From Gelatoporia subvermispora B (lineage: Eukaryota > Basidiomycota > Agaricomycetes > Polyporales > Gelatoporiaceae), in assembly GCA_000320605.2 (NCBI GenBank), contig KB445795.1, forward strand, positions 1,536,693 through 1,600,692: a stretch of 64,000 nucleotides of DNA, given 5' to 3'. The notes beneath the pieces are model-generated. The model did not search any database. It was not told the DNA's origin and was given only the letters and a program-made list of their open reading frames with translations. The translations under genes and the position numbers were made by a program. Below, one piece after another: positions 11,903 through 23,700 of the stretch. The number at the start of each line of letters is the position of its first letter. Within the stretch, counting starts at the first letter, position 1.

Positions 11903-13265
11903 TCAGAATCGCCGAGTGGGTGGTGCCGCCGGGGAGTACTGGGAACCATCCCACGATGTGAACACACTACACGTGAGAGGACGGCTTGGCGGAATCTCTG
12001 GGAGCGCGACAGTATCCCTACTGAGGTCGACAACATATTCGCCATGATCCGCGAAGGGCCCAAGATCACCTGTAGTATGCAACTTTGGCGGTGGGCGTGG
12101 TGGGCTCTGCATAGTCGTTGCACTCCAACCTGACCTGTTGCCGAATGGGGTCGGGGGGATCCGCACGGCAAATGGCTGGTCGACTCCTCGGCGAAGGTTG
12201 AGGGACTTCGCCCACGGAGGGCGGCGGCCCTGGCTGCCTATACTTCCAACTTGCGAAGCAGACGAAAGATCCAGTGTCTTGTCCTTCACAGAGGCAGTAA
12301 ATGCACTCGGCGGGAAGACAGGAGGTGTGAGTGGGACTTCTTGAATGTCCTCGTCTTCGTGTGCACTCCAGACCGGATGTCCCTCCCAGGTAGCGCTCTC
12401 CCTTGTCTTGTGTTTCCGCTGTGGCTGCGGACGCAAAGTCGGGTGCGTGGGAGGTAGGTACCATGGGATGTCGTACATTGATGAGCGCCACGGATTCTGA
12501 ACCTCTCGATGTGCCGCGATAGAGACCGTCAACATGAGTAGGTAGAGGACAACTAGAACAGGCGTGAGCTCGTGGCGAAAGTGAACAGATGAGCACGCAC
12601 GGATCGAGCTAGAAATCCACGTCAAGACCACCAGAAACATGGATGACGCACACAGATTGATGGACACTTGCAGAGCAGACTGATGAGATACACAAACGAA
12701 CTGGGGTGCGTATACTCACCTCTATGGTAGCACAGGTAAGGTGGCCCAAAAGTCGTATTATCGACGGCGCTTGCTGCGGTGACAGTGAGGGGTATGCATA
12801 GTATATGAAGTTGTAGGCCTACCCAAATGGAGCATGGAACAGACGACTATCCAGCAAAGCTCGAACATGACTTGCGAGACACCAATGCGGTATTTAAGGA
12901 AGTCAAAGGCGGCGCTGGCAGTTGGATATTTACTCAGCCTATATTTCGAAGTATGTAGGTAGCTCGACTCACAAGCTCAGCAGGATTAGGACCAGCACGG
13001 CATTTGCAATCACGAATATAGGTTCCGGCTTGACTGACAGTGGCTTTTGTCAAGTTGTGGAGCTGGGACATGCAAGGTAGGACATACCAGAGGTTCCTAA
13101 ATCCTTGAACATCATGATGTTCCATACAGCAAAGAACAAGCCAAGGGCATCTGAGAAGCCAAGAAAGCCTGTGTTATACCGTGTCAGATCATCCTATGTC
13201 CGCACTGATAATTGGAGGAACCAACATAGGAGCACCAGTCGTAGCACAAGAAAGAGTCTTGTCAT
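11903..13265 (-). CDS. Tetraspan membrane protein (paralogue C)
   Basis: Seven exons (13265-13226, 13168-13088, 13033-12973, 12914-12823, 12773-12720, 12666-12601, 12552-11903) give 347 residues in one frame. The hydrophobic segments are LFLVLRLVLLCFLGFSDALG, PIFVIANAVLVLILLSF, VMFELCWIVVCSMLHLGAS and FLVVLTWISSSILVLYLLML. The third is preceded by Arg and contains FELCW, and a luminal loop carries cysteines. The last 200 residues are Pro/Ser/Arg-rich and probably cytoplasmic. Exon sizes 81-61-92 equal those of the neighbour at 14242-15609, so the two are close paralogues. The function is unknown. The first donor (GTTGGT) is weak but restores frame and a clean first helix. Confidence 0.72.
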
Positions 13266-14241
13266 CGTAACAGAGCAATATCAGACGCGAGAGGTCCGTT
13301 CAAGGTCGTGGTCGTACACCCAGAAGTAGAATACAAGGTGCCAATGGTTGTGTTATAAAGGTCGTCACAGACGGAAAGGACAGAAAGCGTCTAGGTCCGG
13401 ACCCTAGGCGGACAAGAAACACGAAAGTATGAACGAAGCCGCAGGCGACAGTATTTATCCTCTGCAGCCAAAGGACCACTTCGGTGGCCGAGGATGCGAG
13501 GTGGCCATCGTGAATTTATGTAAATGTGGCCGCTGGGCAACAATGACAGTTCAGTCGGACAATAGTGCGTTGTACAAGCGGGCCGCGGCTGCCAGTGAAG
13601 CCAAAGCGAATTGGATTGAGGTTGAGGTCAAAACCTTGTTCAAGCAAGCGCAATGCCAATTGAAAAATGCTTCAGCAAAGACTGCCGACAGAAGCTGTCT
13701 GGGGATTCCTGTGCTCGTCGTAACATCGAGCCCTTGAGTGGCCTGCTAGTGGGTCAAGCCACAACGAAAGCGACTGCCCAAAATGGAGATTGTGGTGTGC
13801 AAAGCTGCACAAACTGCGCAGGTTATTTATAGCGAGACGCACATGCATAGGCGCTCAAATACTCTCAGAGTTCTCAGCACCAGCGCCATATTCGATCAGC
13901 AAGAATGATGTTTTATTCCCAGCCAACTCGAATATCGCTGATATCCTCGTGAAAGAAACTTGTCGCAGAGCAGTACATGACCCGAATACCTAGAGAAGCA
14001 TCTGTTTGTAGCATAACAGCATGAAGGAAAGGAATCCAGCTGGCCCGAAGCATCGTGAGGCAAGCCTCCCGTGAGCAGATCCTCTGCGCTCAACGAACAT
14101 ACACAGACACGCAACGGGACGGCGCCACCAGGAGTGGAACAGTTTCGTTAGTTGATTGCGAATGCCGCTGCGTGTCTGGTTATTTGCAAACAGGAGATCG
14201 CAGGACGCTGGGAACGGGTTGAGGACCCGCTCATCCATTCT
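13266..14241. other. Intergenic, no gene recognised
   Basis: A 976-bp gap between two tandem minus-strand tetraspan genes. A plus-strand frame at 13429-13737 has no domain, no hydrophobic pattern and no supporting neighbours, so it is not called. Confidence 0.45.
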
Positions 14242-15609
14242 TTAGTGAGGGTTAGTAAACTGGCTATGTTGGAACGACGTAATCTTGCTGAGGTCCAGAG
14301 GTGCCGGTCGGCGGCCATTCGAAAGCCTCTTCGAATGGCTCCTCTTCGGGTAAGTACCAGCTTGGCTAGGAGCAGCGGATGCAGAACGTGCGTGTCCCGA
14401 TGGGACATAACTCTGTACCGTCGATGGGGGAGTAGCTGCTCTAGGACCGCCATCTTGCGCTACCCCATTAGGAGCCGATGCCAAAGGCTGGGGAGCGCCG
14501 TTCGGAGGACTCGGAGCCACATACCGGTCTCGCAACTGAGACGGTTCAAACATAGTCCGTGGAAATGACGCGGGGGCCGCTGCCTGACGAGTGCTTTGTT
14601 GAATACGTTGCGGCGGAGGGGCGGCAGGGATCGGAGGGACAGGCGAGGTATTGCGAAGATCTTGTCTCTCGAGGTCCACGTTACTGCGAGCAACTAGGCG
14701 CTTCGGAAACTCGGATTTCTCTGCAGAACGATATGACGCCCTAGAAGGTGATGTCGGTGCGCTGTTCAAGGAGGATCGGATCGAGAACCAAGCATAGTTG
14801 CGGACGCTGGATTGCCAGATCTGGGAGTCATCTGGTAGATGCATAACGACCAGTACCATCAATCCGCAGAACCAACTCATCACTGAACGATATGGTCAAT
14901 GACTGGGCTTGGCATTATGATCTCAGTGAGTAAGCACTAACTGGTCATCGCAGATATCCAGGTGAACGCCACGAGGACTTTAGTGGCGGTGCACGAGTTC
15001 CCAATAATCTGCCAGCTGAGGAGCCCGGCGGTCTGATCAGGGACGGTCGCATCACCAATCGCAGAGGCCGCATGGGAAGCTTGGCAGAGCATTTGGGGGA
15101 GCGTCGCTGTTACGGCAGCCGCACCGGCTGCATGGGCAGTCAATATACATTAGAGGTCAGATTGAACGAGAAGACTTACACAGAGAGAGCAACCAGAAGA
15201 TTCCTGACCAGAGACACTCAAACCAGATACGACTCGGTAGGGCATTGGTGCGGAAGATATCAATGCACAGTCTGTTGATCTGTCAAAGTGTGGTCTGTCG
15301 ATACTGGGAGAGGACTCACGTTGGAAAAATGAACATGATCCCGAGCACCCCCAGGAAAATGAGGAAGTCATCAACTTGCACTATCTCTATCTGTCAACAT
15401 CATCCTCACATGTCGTTGATATCACGTACCACTGTCGCCAGGAGCCTGTGATAGAGTGAGATTCCACGCTGCAACGCTGCAGATCACGGCGCTGCAGATT
15501 ATGGCCAAAACTAGGGTGGAATGGGATCAGATGGAGGAATACGAGCTGTCAGATACAACGCACCAAACGCGACATAGCGATATATAGGGATGAATTTGAC
15601 CAACTCCAT
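14242..15609 (-). CDS. Tetraspan membrane protein (paralogue D)
   Basis: Six exons (15609-15564, 15510-15430, 15380-15320, 15271-15180, 15127-14942, 14882-14242) give 368 residues. The helices include VLAIICSAVICSVAAWNLTL, DDFLIFLGVLGIMFIFP, RIWFECLWSGIFWLLSLSGA and, after a cysteine-containing loop, VLVAFTWISAMTMMSWFCGL. A Pro/Ser/Arg-rich tail of about 190 residues follows. The third helix with its RIWFECLW start and the AFTW opening of the fourth are typical of a basidiomycete-expanded MARVEL-like group, as far as I can recall; the molecular role is not known. Exon lengths match paralogue C (81-61-92), and the two genes are tandem on the same strand. Confidence 0.72.
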
Positions 15610-16326
15610 GATTTGGGGCCGCAGCAAAGTACAAGGAAAAGAGGACCGGTCGACGGCTTAAGTGTACACTAAAAGACTGATCAGAGAACCCAGCTCTGTG
15701 CCCGGAAACCTGTCCGGGTGCGTCTAGCTAGTAGACAAGTGTAAAGAATGGCGGGGGGAAGCACGCAGCCTGCGAGGAGCTGAGGCGTTGGCGAGACTGT
15801 TTTCAGTATCCGCGCAAAGACTCGGACTGGCGCCACCGCGTGCTGTTGCTAGCCGTGTCACTGTTTGAGTGCCCGCTCTACGATGTCATAGTAACCGATC
15901 GTGATGCCTGGCTACAGTTTGCATCTTCCCCACACAGCTTCACCCGGGACGAGCACCATCCTGGAACATTGTACAGTCGAAGCGTATCCGTACGGTGTTG
16001 CACTGAGCTGTGATACTGCGAAATGTGCGCGGTACCAAGTCGTGCACAGGACGCTCGAAGAAGCAGGGCCGTCAAGCCGGCCCGCTCGAGTCAGCGCTTC
16101 AGCGCCGGTGACTTGCAGAAAACACCGGCATCGCACAGCGTCGCACTCTGCTCGAGCCTCTTCGCTTAGTCGTCAACAACCCTCAGCGGCGTCCGAGACT
16201 TTTGTGGGTCCTAGATATCAGCCCGCCACACAGACGGAGTCTTCCACGAGCTGCCGCGCATATTCCTACGCTTCAAGTCTCCATCGGGCCGGGAGGGCGG
16301 GCCTATATTCGATCTGCTCTGACACT
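15610..16326. promoter_or_regulatory. Divergent promoter region of tetraspan D and the MFS transporter
   Basis: The 717 bp between two opposite starts hold no exon that I can connect to either gene. Long but compositionally odd frames here do not resemble any protein. Confidence 0.4.
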
Positions 16327-18122
16327 ATGACGTCCCAGAAAATGCTGGTTCGCGCTCGTTTGTGCCTCATCTGTCTCTCGGTGGCCGCGAATGCGTCAGT
16401 ACAGAGAATGGACCATGTGCGAGCATATAGTCTGACTCTGAGCACAGCATTTGTGCAGGGGGCATCTACTGTTTCCCTCTAATCTCGCCAGCATTGGCAG
16501 TTCACATGAAGCTTGATCAACCGCAATTAACAACAATCGCTCTTGCGTGAGCAGTATACCACATCCTGCAGAGAGGTCTCCCATCACTGAACGAAATCTT
16601 CCTCAGGGGCATGATCGGACAATATCCCATTGCAGCCTTCGTTGGAAAAATGATCGACCGTTATGGCCCCTGGTCCTGCTCACTTATTGCATCTTTACTG
16701 TTCTCCGTGGGATTCGGATTGTTCTCCTGGGAGGTTGGACATGCACCCTCAGAGGTGACGGAACCGTCTGTCGCGTCATTCCGACGTCTCGTCATGTTCT
16801 TCGGCATGGCCGGGCTTGGTACAGTGTTTTCGTAAGTCCTTTATGGTCAATGACCTGTAGGACGTGGTTCTCATAAGGGCGATGTTTTACAGCTATTTCT
16901 CTTTGGTTTTCGCCGCAACTAAGACGTTCCCCGCGTACATCGGAATAGCATCTGGCACCAGCATGGCGCTCTTCGGGCTATCTCCTCTGTTTCTCTCCAT
17001 GATCGCTTCACATGGATTCACGGACTCCGATGCAGTGTTAGACCTTCCCAATTTCTTCGCTTTCATGGCCATCTTGACTGGAGTCGTTCACCTCTGCGGG
17101 GCGCTGACTTTACCAGGACCAACGCATGCGCCGAAAACTGCCACCCCAACGCCGTCTACCCGGAATTTCGAGGAGGATGACGATGTCAACTCTGACGAAA
17201 TTGACCCATTACTTCCATCTCTGAACAAACCTGACGCGACCGTGGAGATCGTACCGGTTCCAGAGCCTCATCATGGCACGACGATAGATCTCCTCAAAGA
17301 TCCGTATTTCTGGCTCTTAGCGGTGATTGTGGCGCTCGTTGTAGGAGCAGTGCGTTTCATCACAAGCTGTTGTCTATCAGGGTATCTTATACCCATTTTA
17401 ATTAGGCAGAGATGGTTATCTCGAATATGGGCTCCATTGTTTCATCTCTCTCAACTGCATCCTCCGCGTCCCGACATATCTCCACTCAAGTCCAGCTATT
17501 GTCAATCTTCAATACGGCATCGCGTCTTATCATTGGTCCCCTAGCGGACTTTGTGTCACCAGTTGCTTCGTACCTTCCGAACGGCGTCTGGGCATTTCCT
17601 CGCAGGCATTTCGTCAGCCGCGTGGTCTTTCTCATCATTGCATCCATCCTCCTGGCATCAACATTCATATGGCTAGTAGTGGGCGTTCGCTCCCCCGCAG
17701 CTGTGTGGGTTCTAAGGTCTGTCATTCATGTCTCTTGTTAACTCATCGCACTGACGCGTGTTCGGCGCTGAACAGCGTCGGAACTGGCACCGTCTACGGG
17801 ACTACCTTTACTCTCTTGTGCGTTCTTCCTCTACTGGCCAGAAAAAGGTCTCATTATCTATAGACCGAGCATCATGGCGTCAATTTGGGGCCTGCAGAAT
17901 TTGGGCCGAAATTTCGGGATCATCTCTTACGCCGCTTTCATCGGCACCCCGATATTCTCCTACCTATTCGCTTTCGTCGTAGCTCAGCACACGACCTCTG
18001 GCGATGGCGTATGCAAGGGAGCACAATGTTGGCAACTAACCTTTGGTATGAGTGTAGGTACCACTCTCGTTGCAGTCGGGCTCACAATCCGGCTCTGGAG
18101 GCGCTGGCGAGACAGAGTGTAA
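16327..18122 (+). CDS. Major facilitator transporter, Mch1/nodulin-like type
   Basis: Seven exons (16327-16394, 16448-16546, 16607-16831, 16893-17349, 17406-17716, 17776-17817, 17864-18122) give 486 residues with about twelve membrane segments. The N-terminal half opens with AICAGGIYCFPLISPALA and carries the MFS loop motif GKMIDRYGPW after helix 2. An acidic central loop (EEDDDVNSDEIDPLLPSL) separates the halves. The second half has MVISNMGSIVSSLS and ends with NLGRNFGIISYAAF followed by a last helix. The arrangement matches the Mch1-like and plant nodulin-like MFS group, whose substrates are mostly unproven. The DPLL motif in the central loop resembles a dileucine sorting signal, which would fit a vacuolar location; that is inference. 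Confidence 0.85.
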
Positions 18123-18237
18123 TGGTTGGTTGTGCTCATGCGCTTATGCTTCAGACAAGCGGTTCACTGTGACATTTGTAGAATATATAATATCTCGTGT
18201 ACTAACACTGCTACAATCGATATTGCTGTATGGACGC

Positions 18238-19773
18238 TCATGCGGATTTAGCGTGCTGTATTCGGTGACCCTCAGGAAAGCCAAACCATACACCCAATAA
18301 CAAGGTCACATTAGCCGCGCAGAGAATGCCGGACGAAAGCGTGGTGGAAGGATAAACATTCCAAGCATATTCTATACCAGCTATCAGGGCCAGCCTTCGG
18401 GAGCTAAATTAGCATCTGACGTAGTGAATTATGTGGAGATAACTCACTTCAGGATGGTCGGAAATTTCGTCCTCCACGTAAGGAAGGGTATCTGATGTGC
18501 ATACCAGGAGTAAAATTGGTAGTGCAATGACCGAGCGAACACGATGCCAATAAGGTTCGAAGTATAAAGCAGCGTGACCACATCTAGGGGAGAAAGACTC
18601 AGATCCATTGCGACCAATACATGGGCCCAACTCACGGTCTGGTGTTACCACCGCGGGTTGGGGCTGTTGTGAAGGTCGACGTATTCCAGAGATCAAGATG
18701 TTCCGAACTCCCCCGTCACTCCTGCACCACCTGAAGAGGCCAAATGCCACAAGGGTCGCAAGATGAGCGAGTAAAAGACCGAGCGCCCAACGTGAACTCA
18801 AGAATGTTTCTTCTGAAATAAATCGCCAATTGACTGTCCACTTGTAGAGGAAAATTCGAGAAATATCGTATGAGCGTAATAGGTATGATCGGGGATATTG
18901 TCTCAAAAAAGGCAGTCCAATTGCGAGCTGGCTAGTGATGATTGTGGCAACGTGAGCAGCGGTAGCGAGTAGGCCGTGTTGCTTGAATAACACCACCAGA
19001 AGCCCCGGGAGGTATAATAGGGCACACATCTTCACGGACAGAGCATAACTAGTGTAAGGCATTATGGTTCAATGTGTAGATTGACCTGCATGAGCACGTA
19101 CCTGAAGAGTGCGGTGCCGATAATGTTTTGCCCGTAAGCGTACGCAAGGATGGCGGCTTGAACAAATGCAACAGTCCAGCAGTCATTGAAGAGTCGAAGG
19201 ACGTATATCGAATGGAGTCGCTTGCTCAGAGGTAGCAGGAGCAGGAGCCAATTTGGCACGCCGCCAGCGCGGCGATAGGTCAAGTAGGTGAGCGCCACAG
19301 ATATAGTGTATAACTGTGCGTATATTTGTTGCGCCATGTTCAGCCTTTTCCCGCCTTCTGTAAGCCAAAAAAGAATGCGATGGATATACAAGTGCCCGGC
19401 TGGATACCTAGTGTGAGAAGACAGTCGGACGTCGCGTCAGGACAAAACAACATTCTAAACTGACACGATGGGTCCTGTAGGGCCTGATATCAGGGCATAG
19501 TCGCGTTCCCCTTCCAAGTAAAGTTCAGTTTGGTACATGTACGTTTCCCAGTCTATCTCAGTATCTACGCAGACGATTGAGTACATGGGAGTCGCAGGTA
19601 GCATGCTAGAGAGTGCAGGACTCACAAGGCACGAGATGGACAATTGCTTGTGTAAGAAGTACATCCCCGATGATAACAAGGGCAGCCAAAATGCTGAAGT
19701 AGCGTCTATCAGTCAACAAGGAGACAGCGAAGTGGAACGCTTTATGCAGCACTGCGAGAGGTTGCGAGGCCAT
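18238..19773 (-). CDS. ALG3: Dol-P-Man:Man5GlcNAc2-PP-dolichol alpha-1,3-mannosyltransferase
   Basis: Six exons (19773-19626, 19564-19465, 19407-19102, 19048-18636, 18583-18448, 18403-18238) give 422 residues. The enzyme adds the first lumenal mannose to the lipid-linked oligosaccharide for N-glycosylation in the ER. Landmarks are the lumenal [12 protein letters not shown] loop with its catalytic-type Glu/Asp, [40 protein letters not shown] and the C-terminal [15 protein letters not shown]. About ten hydrophobic helices are visible, as expected for this GT-C family. Its start is 207 bp from that of PIG-H on the other strand. Its 3' end converges on the MFS gene. Confidence 0.96.
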
Positions 19774-19980
19774 GACATGCTCAAGCGTACAGACGCCCGA
19801 AGCCAGCAGCGCGTCCAGCGCTCCAGCTTGAACATAATTATCTTATCTTTGCGCGCCGCGACATCAAGAAGTGATTTAATCTAGCGGCCAGCTGCAGCCT
19901 CGGCGTTGCAGCAAAAGCCTTTCGTGTCCTGCGCTCATGCTCATAGCCCCGGCAAGAGCCTCCTGCTCTTGGGCGGTGGA
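19774..19980. promoter_or_regulatory. Shared 207-bp bidirectional promoter, ALG3 and PIG-H
   Basis: The start codons of ALG3 (19773, minus) and PIG-H (19981, plus) face away from each other with only 207 bp between. Both promoters and both 5' leaders must fit in this space. A GC-rich core (GCGCGCCGCG) lies at about 19851-19860, nearer to ALG3. No TATA box is evident. Confidence 0.55.
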
Positions 19981-20705
19981 ATGCGCTGCACCCAACCACT
20001 CCCGGACTACCTTGAATTCTCGATTATAGACAATCCAGGATGGCGCGAATTCCGGGTACAAAATCGGCGACTCTTTGCTGGTGACGCTGCAACATCTATG
20101 CCCTCTTTTCTGTGGATGGATGCTGCCATCTTACTTTGCATCGCTATAATGTGGCCGATGGTGAGTCAATAATGTCTCCCCTCCAATTATTTGTCTCCTG
20201 AATCCGACAGCTATCCGACTATCGTGTCGCTGCAGGCACTTCTGTTCTGGTGCTGGTATATTTGTACACCCGATGCACACAGATTCTCTGGGGTAAGTGA
20301 TATAATATCACAGACCTACAAATATCTGATCAACACCTCTTCAGAGTCTGTGATTGCTCTGCCATCTTTAGGCATGCAGTTTGAGTGCCATCGAGGTCTA
20401 CCTTGGATACCAATTTCTGTCTCCAGGAGGTTTATACCCCTCTCACGCATACGGGATTTTGTGATCAACGAGGGTCTGTACGGGTGGAACATCCGATATT
20501 ATGCAATGGCCTTGCATCAAACCGGCGATGGCACTCTCAAGCTTGATGTTGCCTTTGAGGTATGTCACATCTAGCATAAGGTGGCCCTCACTAACGCTTG
20601 CTGCAGAACTTACTCCCTCATCTTCCTGTGTTATCGGAAGTGTATAGAGGAATACATGAAACGCTTTTTGCAAGTACGCTACAATCCACGCACGCACAGC
20701 AATGA
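19981..20705 (+). CDS. GPI-GlcNAc transferase subunit PIG-H
   Basis: Three exons (19981-20160, 20236-20559, 20607-20705) give 200 residues. Two membrane segments (MDAAILLCIAIMWPM and ALLFWCWYI) form the hairpin that anchors PIG-H in the ER membrane. The PIG-H domain follows: ESVIALPSLGMQFECHRG, then RFIPLSRIRDFVINEGLYGW, and a closing LPHLPVLSEVYRGIHETLF. PIG-H (yeast Gpi15) is part of the complex that transfers GlcNAc to phosphatidylinositol, the first step of GPI-anchor synthesis. A GTAAGT at 20295 looks like a donor, but no acceptor of the right phase follows at intron length, so I read the frame through. Confidence 0.9.
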
Positions 20706-20769
20706 ATAATAATCAGATATCTGCTACATAAATACTAAGATGATATATTGGTCCGTAGGACATTCATCG

Positions 20770-23700
20770 TCAAACATCGTTATCTTCGCTCTCGTACGCG
20801 CTGAGAAGATCGTTATATCCTTCGTCATCACCGTCCACAGCCGCGCTCTCGCGCTTGTGTTTGCTTTCGTCCCGTTCGGAGGAGGTTTTGCGTGATATTC
20901 GTGGCGTCCCGTCGCCCGAGATCTTGCGCGAGCGCTGGCTTTCCCCAGAAATCTTACGCGTCCGTGCCACACCGTTGCCTTCACCAGACGTCTTGCGCAC
21001 CCTCCGAGACCTCGGAGAAACAGGTTGTGCCGATCCAGTAGCAGCATCAAAGCTCATTGCTCGCGGTGTTGTCACATTGTCTTCCGGCCACTCCGGCACT
21101 AAAGAGGGCAGCCCCCCACTAGGGAATTCCGTCGTCGACGCCTTCGCAACGTCCCGATCGCGAATGTTGTTCAGCCTGGGGACGTGACGCCTCGGTTTGG
21201 CACGAGGACTTCGCTCAGGAGCTTGCGCCGCAGAGGAGTCAGAAGTGTCTTCATCCATCTGGAGTCGAGTGAGAGCCGCTGTTCTTCTCAAAAGTTTAGG
21301 TATTTGCACAGATTGGGGGGACTGCGCGTCATCGGCTTTTCCGTCCAGCAAAGAGCCTCGTTGAGTGTCGGCTGTCCTGACTAAGACGTCCTGGTCGAAA
21401 GAGGACTGTGTGTCTGGAGTCTCGGGAGGCGGTGATGGGTGTACCGGGCTTCCAGGTGAATCTGTTGGTACGTCGATGCGGCTCCAACCTCGACTGCCCT
21501 GGCTGTCATCACTCCCATGCTGCCGATAGGCTTCCGTGGGCAACCTGCGATAGGCTGTATTGGAAGGGCTCGTGATGGGAGAGAATGTTGTCGATGCAGT
21601 CCGTCGGGAGGCTCTCGCCATGGGAGACGGGGTGGAACGTATCGGAACAATCCTGCTCGTGGAGTCTGACTCGACCTCAGCGCGAGTGTCCGCCCTGCGA
21701 GGGCGTATCGGCACGTCAGATGGTGATACCGATGAAATGGAAGACTGAGAACTCCTGTGGGTCACAGCAGGACGTTTGTCTCGGACCATGTCAGCCCAAC
21801 GGTGGTCGGTCGAAGCTGAAGTCGTCGTGCTGCTTGGCGAACGAGAATGTGGGGAAGTTATAAGGGAGGAAGAGTTCAGCAAGAGAGGTCGCGGTCCGGA
21901 CCTGAGCGATTTGCCACTGTCTGGCATTGCCAAGGATGACCGAGCGGAATGGGTACTGGTAGCAGACCCGGTATCAGATATAGGGGATGCCTCGCCATTC
22001 ATGGGAGAAATGATTGGGACCCTGAGGGGTATAATGCTATCTCTGACCGGACGGAAGAACGCGGGGCGGGGCGGTGGCTCATACGCGTCCTTGCGGTCCA
22101 TTAGTGGGAGAGAGGATCTCTTGTCATCTCCGGTCTTTGGGACAAATTCTGAGAGGGAGGCACGTCGATGACTTTCAGCTTGCGCGGCATTGAGGGGAGG
22201 ACTCAGGGAAGAGCTAGCTGTCAGAGAAACGTTCCCTCTTTTGTTCCAAACATCCAGAGCTTTCACCCTCCAGTTCGTGCTAACCTTGGAGAGGGTGGCA
22301 GCGGCATTAGATTCCTTCAACTTCTCGGTATAGCCCCAGATACTGGAACGTGGTTTAGAAGTAGATTCGGACTGAGGATGTGGCTGAGAAAGTGGTGGAG
22401 ACGGAAGGGGCGATGATGCAAGTACAGGGGAGTTCGCCGCAGACGAGGCCGGAGAAGGTGAGTCCTCCATAGCGCTACGGTTGGTAATGCCACGCCAAAC
22501 CGTGTTCGCCAAGCGAGCAGTTAAAGTCGAACTTTGACCATTTTCGATTGCGCCTTCCTGTATTTCCTCATCGGATACGTATTCGTCCGTTGAATCGTCT
22601 TCCGTGCTGGCAGTGTGCTCAGATGATTGATATGAGAGGCTGTTCCAAAACGTCTGCCGCAACCGTGCGCCTATTCCGGAAGTGCCTTCCCTAGACGCAT
22701 TGCGATTATCTGATTCTCGCTGGAATGCCAGATCATGCGCTGTTTGTAGGACACTCTCCATACCCCCCACGGCCTTGAGAGGATATTGCTGCAGGAAAGA
22801 CATGCCCTCGGCGAAAGCATCATCTAGTTCGCGAGCTCCGAGTGACGATGATGGGATAGCAGCGCTTTCATCCGTCCATAAGTCTGGTACTTTGCGTCCT
22901 GGTCTTCCAAGCCTAAAACAATGTGAGTCCTTATTGACAAAGTTTGAGGTGAGACACACCGTATAAGGATACCCCTTGCGCAGAGTAACATGCTCGTACA
23001 CACGTCAAGGAGATACTCGAGCTTAGGATTCTCGTTTCGCTCCCTCATTGGGCGAGAGAAAAGCGAATCCCAGACCATGAGTACAGCCGAAAGAGGCAGT
23101 GTATGCGTTAGTATTGGGAGTAGCCATCGGCTACGGGCATCTCAGCAATTTGTGAAGTCTGGAAGGAGGAACACTTACACGGAGTAATGGGGCAACGCAG
23201 GATCCAATCCTTTTGTTTGCTATATCGACGTTCATGTGAAGTGCATCATACGGATAGTCAAGTGTGCGGCTTACCAGACTGTCTGCAAGTTCCTCGTCAG
23301 CCCATCGCAAGCGGTCCCCTAATTTGCGTATCCAACCACTCCCGGATTCCATGTCTTCCAGCTCGGCAAATTCCCCAATGATAGTCTCAAACAGCCAAAA
23401 TGTGTCAGCCTCGACGTGTGGCGTATCTTGAGGGTCGACTTCCTCGACAAGCGCGGAATATAGGGGCACCAAGAGTGATGCTATGTGTGGCAAACGGTTG
23501 GCTGGATTAAGGTATGAATGAACATAGAGCAACCGCAGGAGAGCAGTTACATGCTTCTGGTGTGCATCCGCCATGCCGTACGGCCGAGACGGGAGGAGGG
23601 TGGTAGGAAGAACAGATTGGCTCGACGAAGGGGAGTCTGGAGCTGACAGAGAGATTTCCGGGGTGCTTATACCAGGAGCATCCAACCTATCTTGAGACTG

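Noticed and set aside
13429..13737. Plus-strand frame of 102 codons between tetraspan genes
   Set aside because: No recognisable motif, no exon partners, and random-looking composition.
15901..16482. Plus-strand frame of 193 codons overlapping the first MFS exon
   Set aside because: It is in the wrong frame for the transporter and has no features of its own.
20295..20315. Apparent GTAAGT donor inside PIG-H
   Set aside because: The only in-phase acceptor would give a 21-bp intron, too short; the longer option breaks the frame. Read-through keeps the domain intact.
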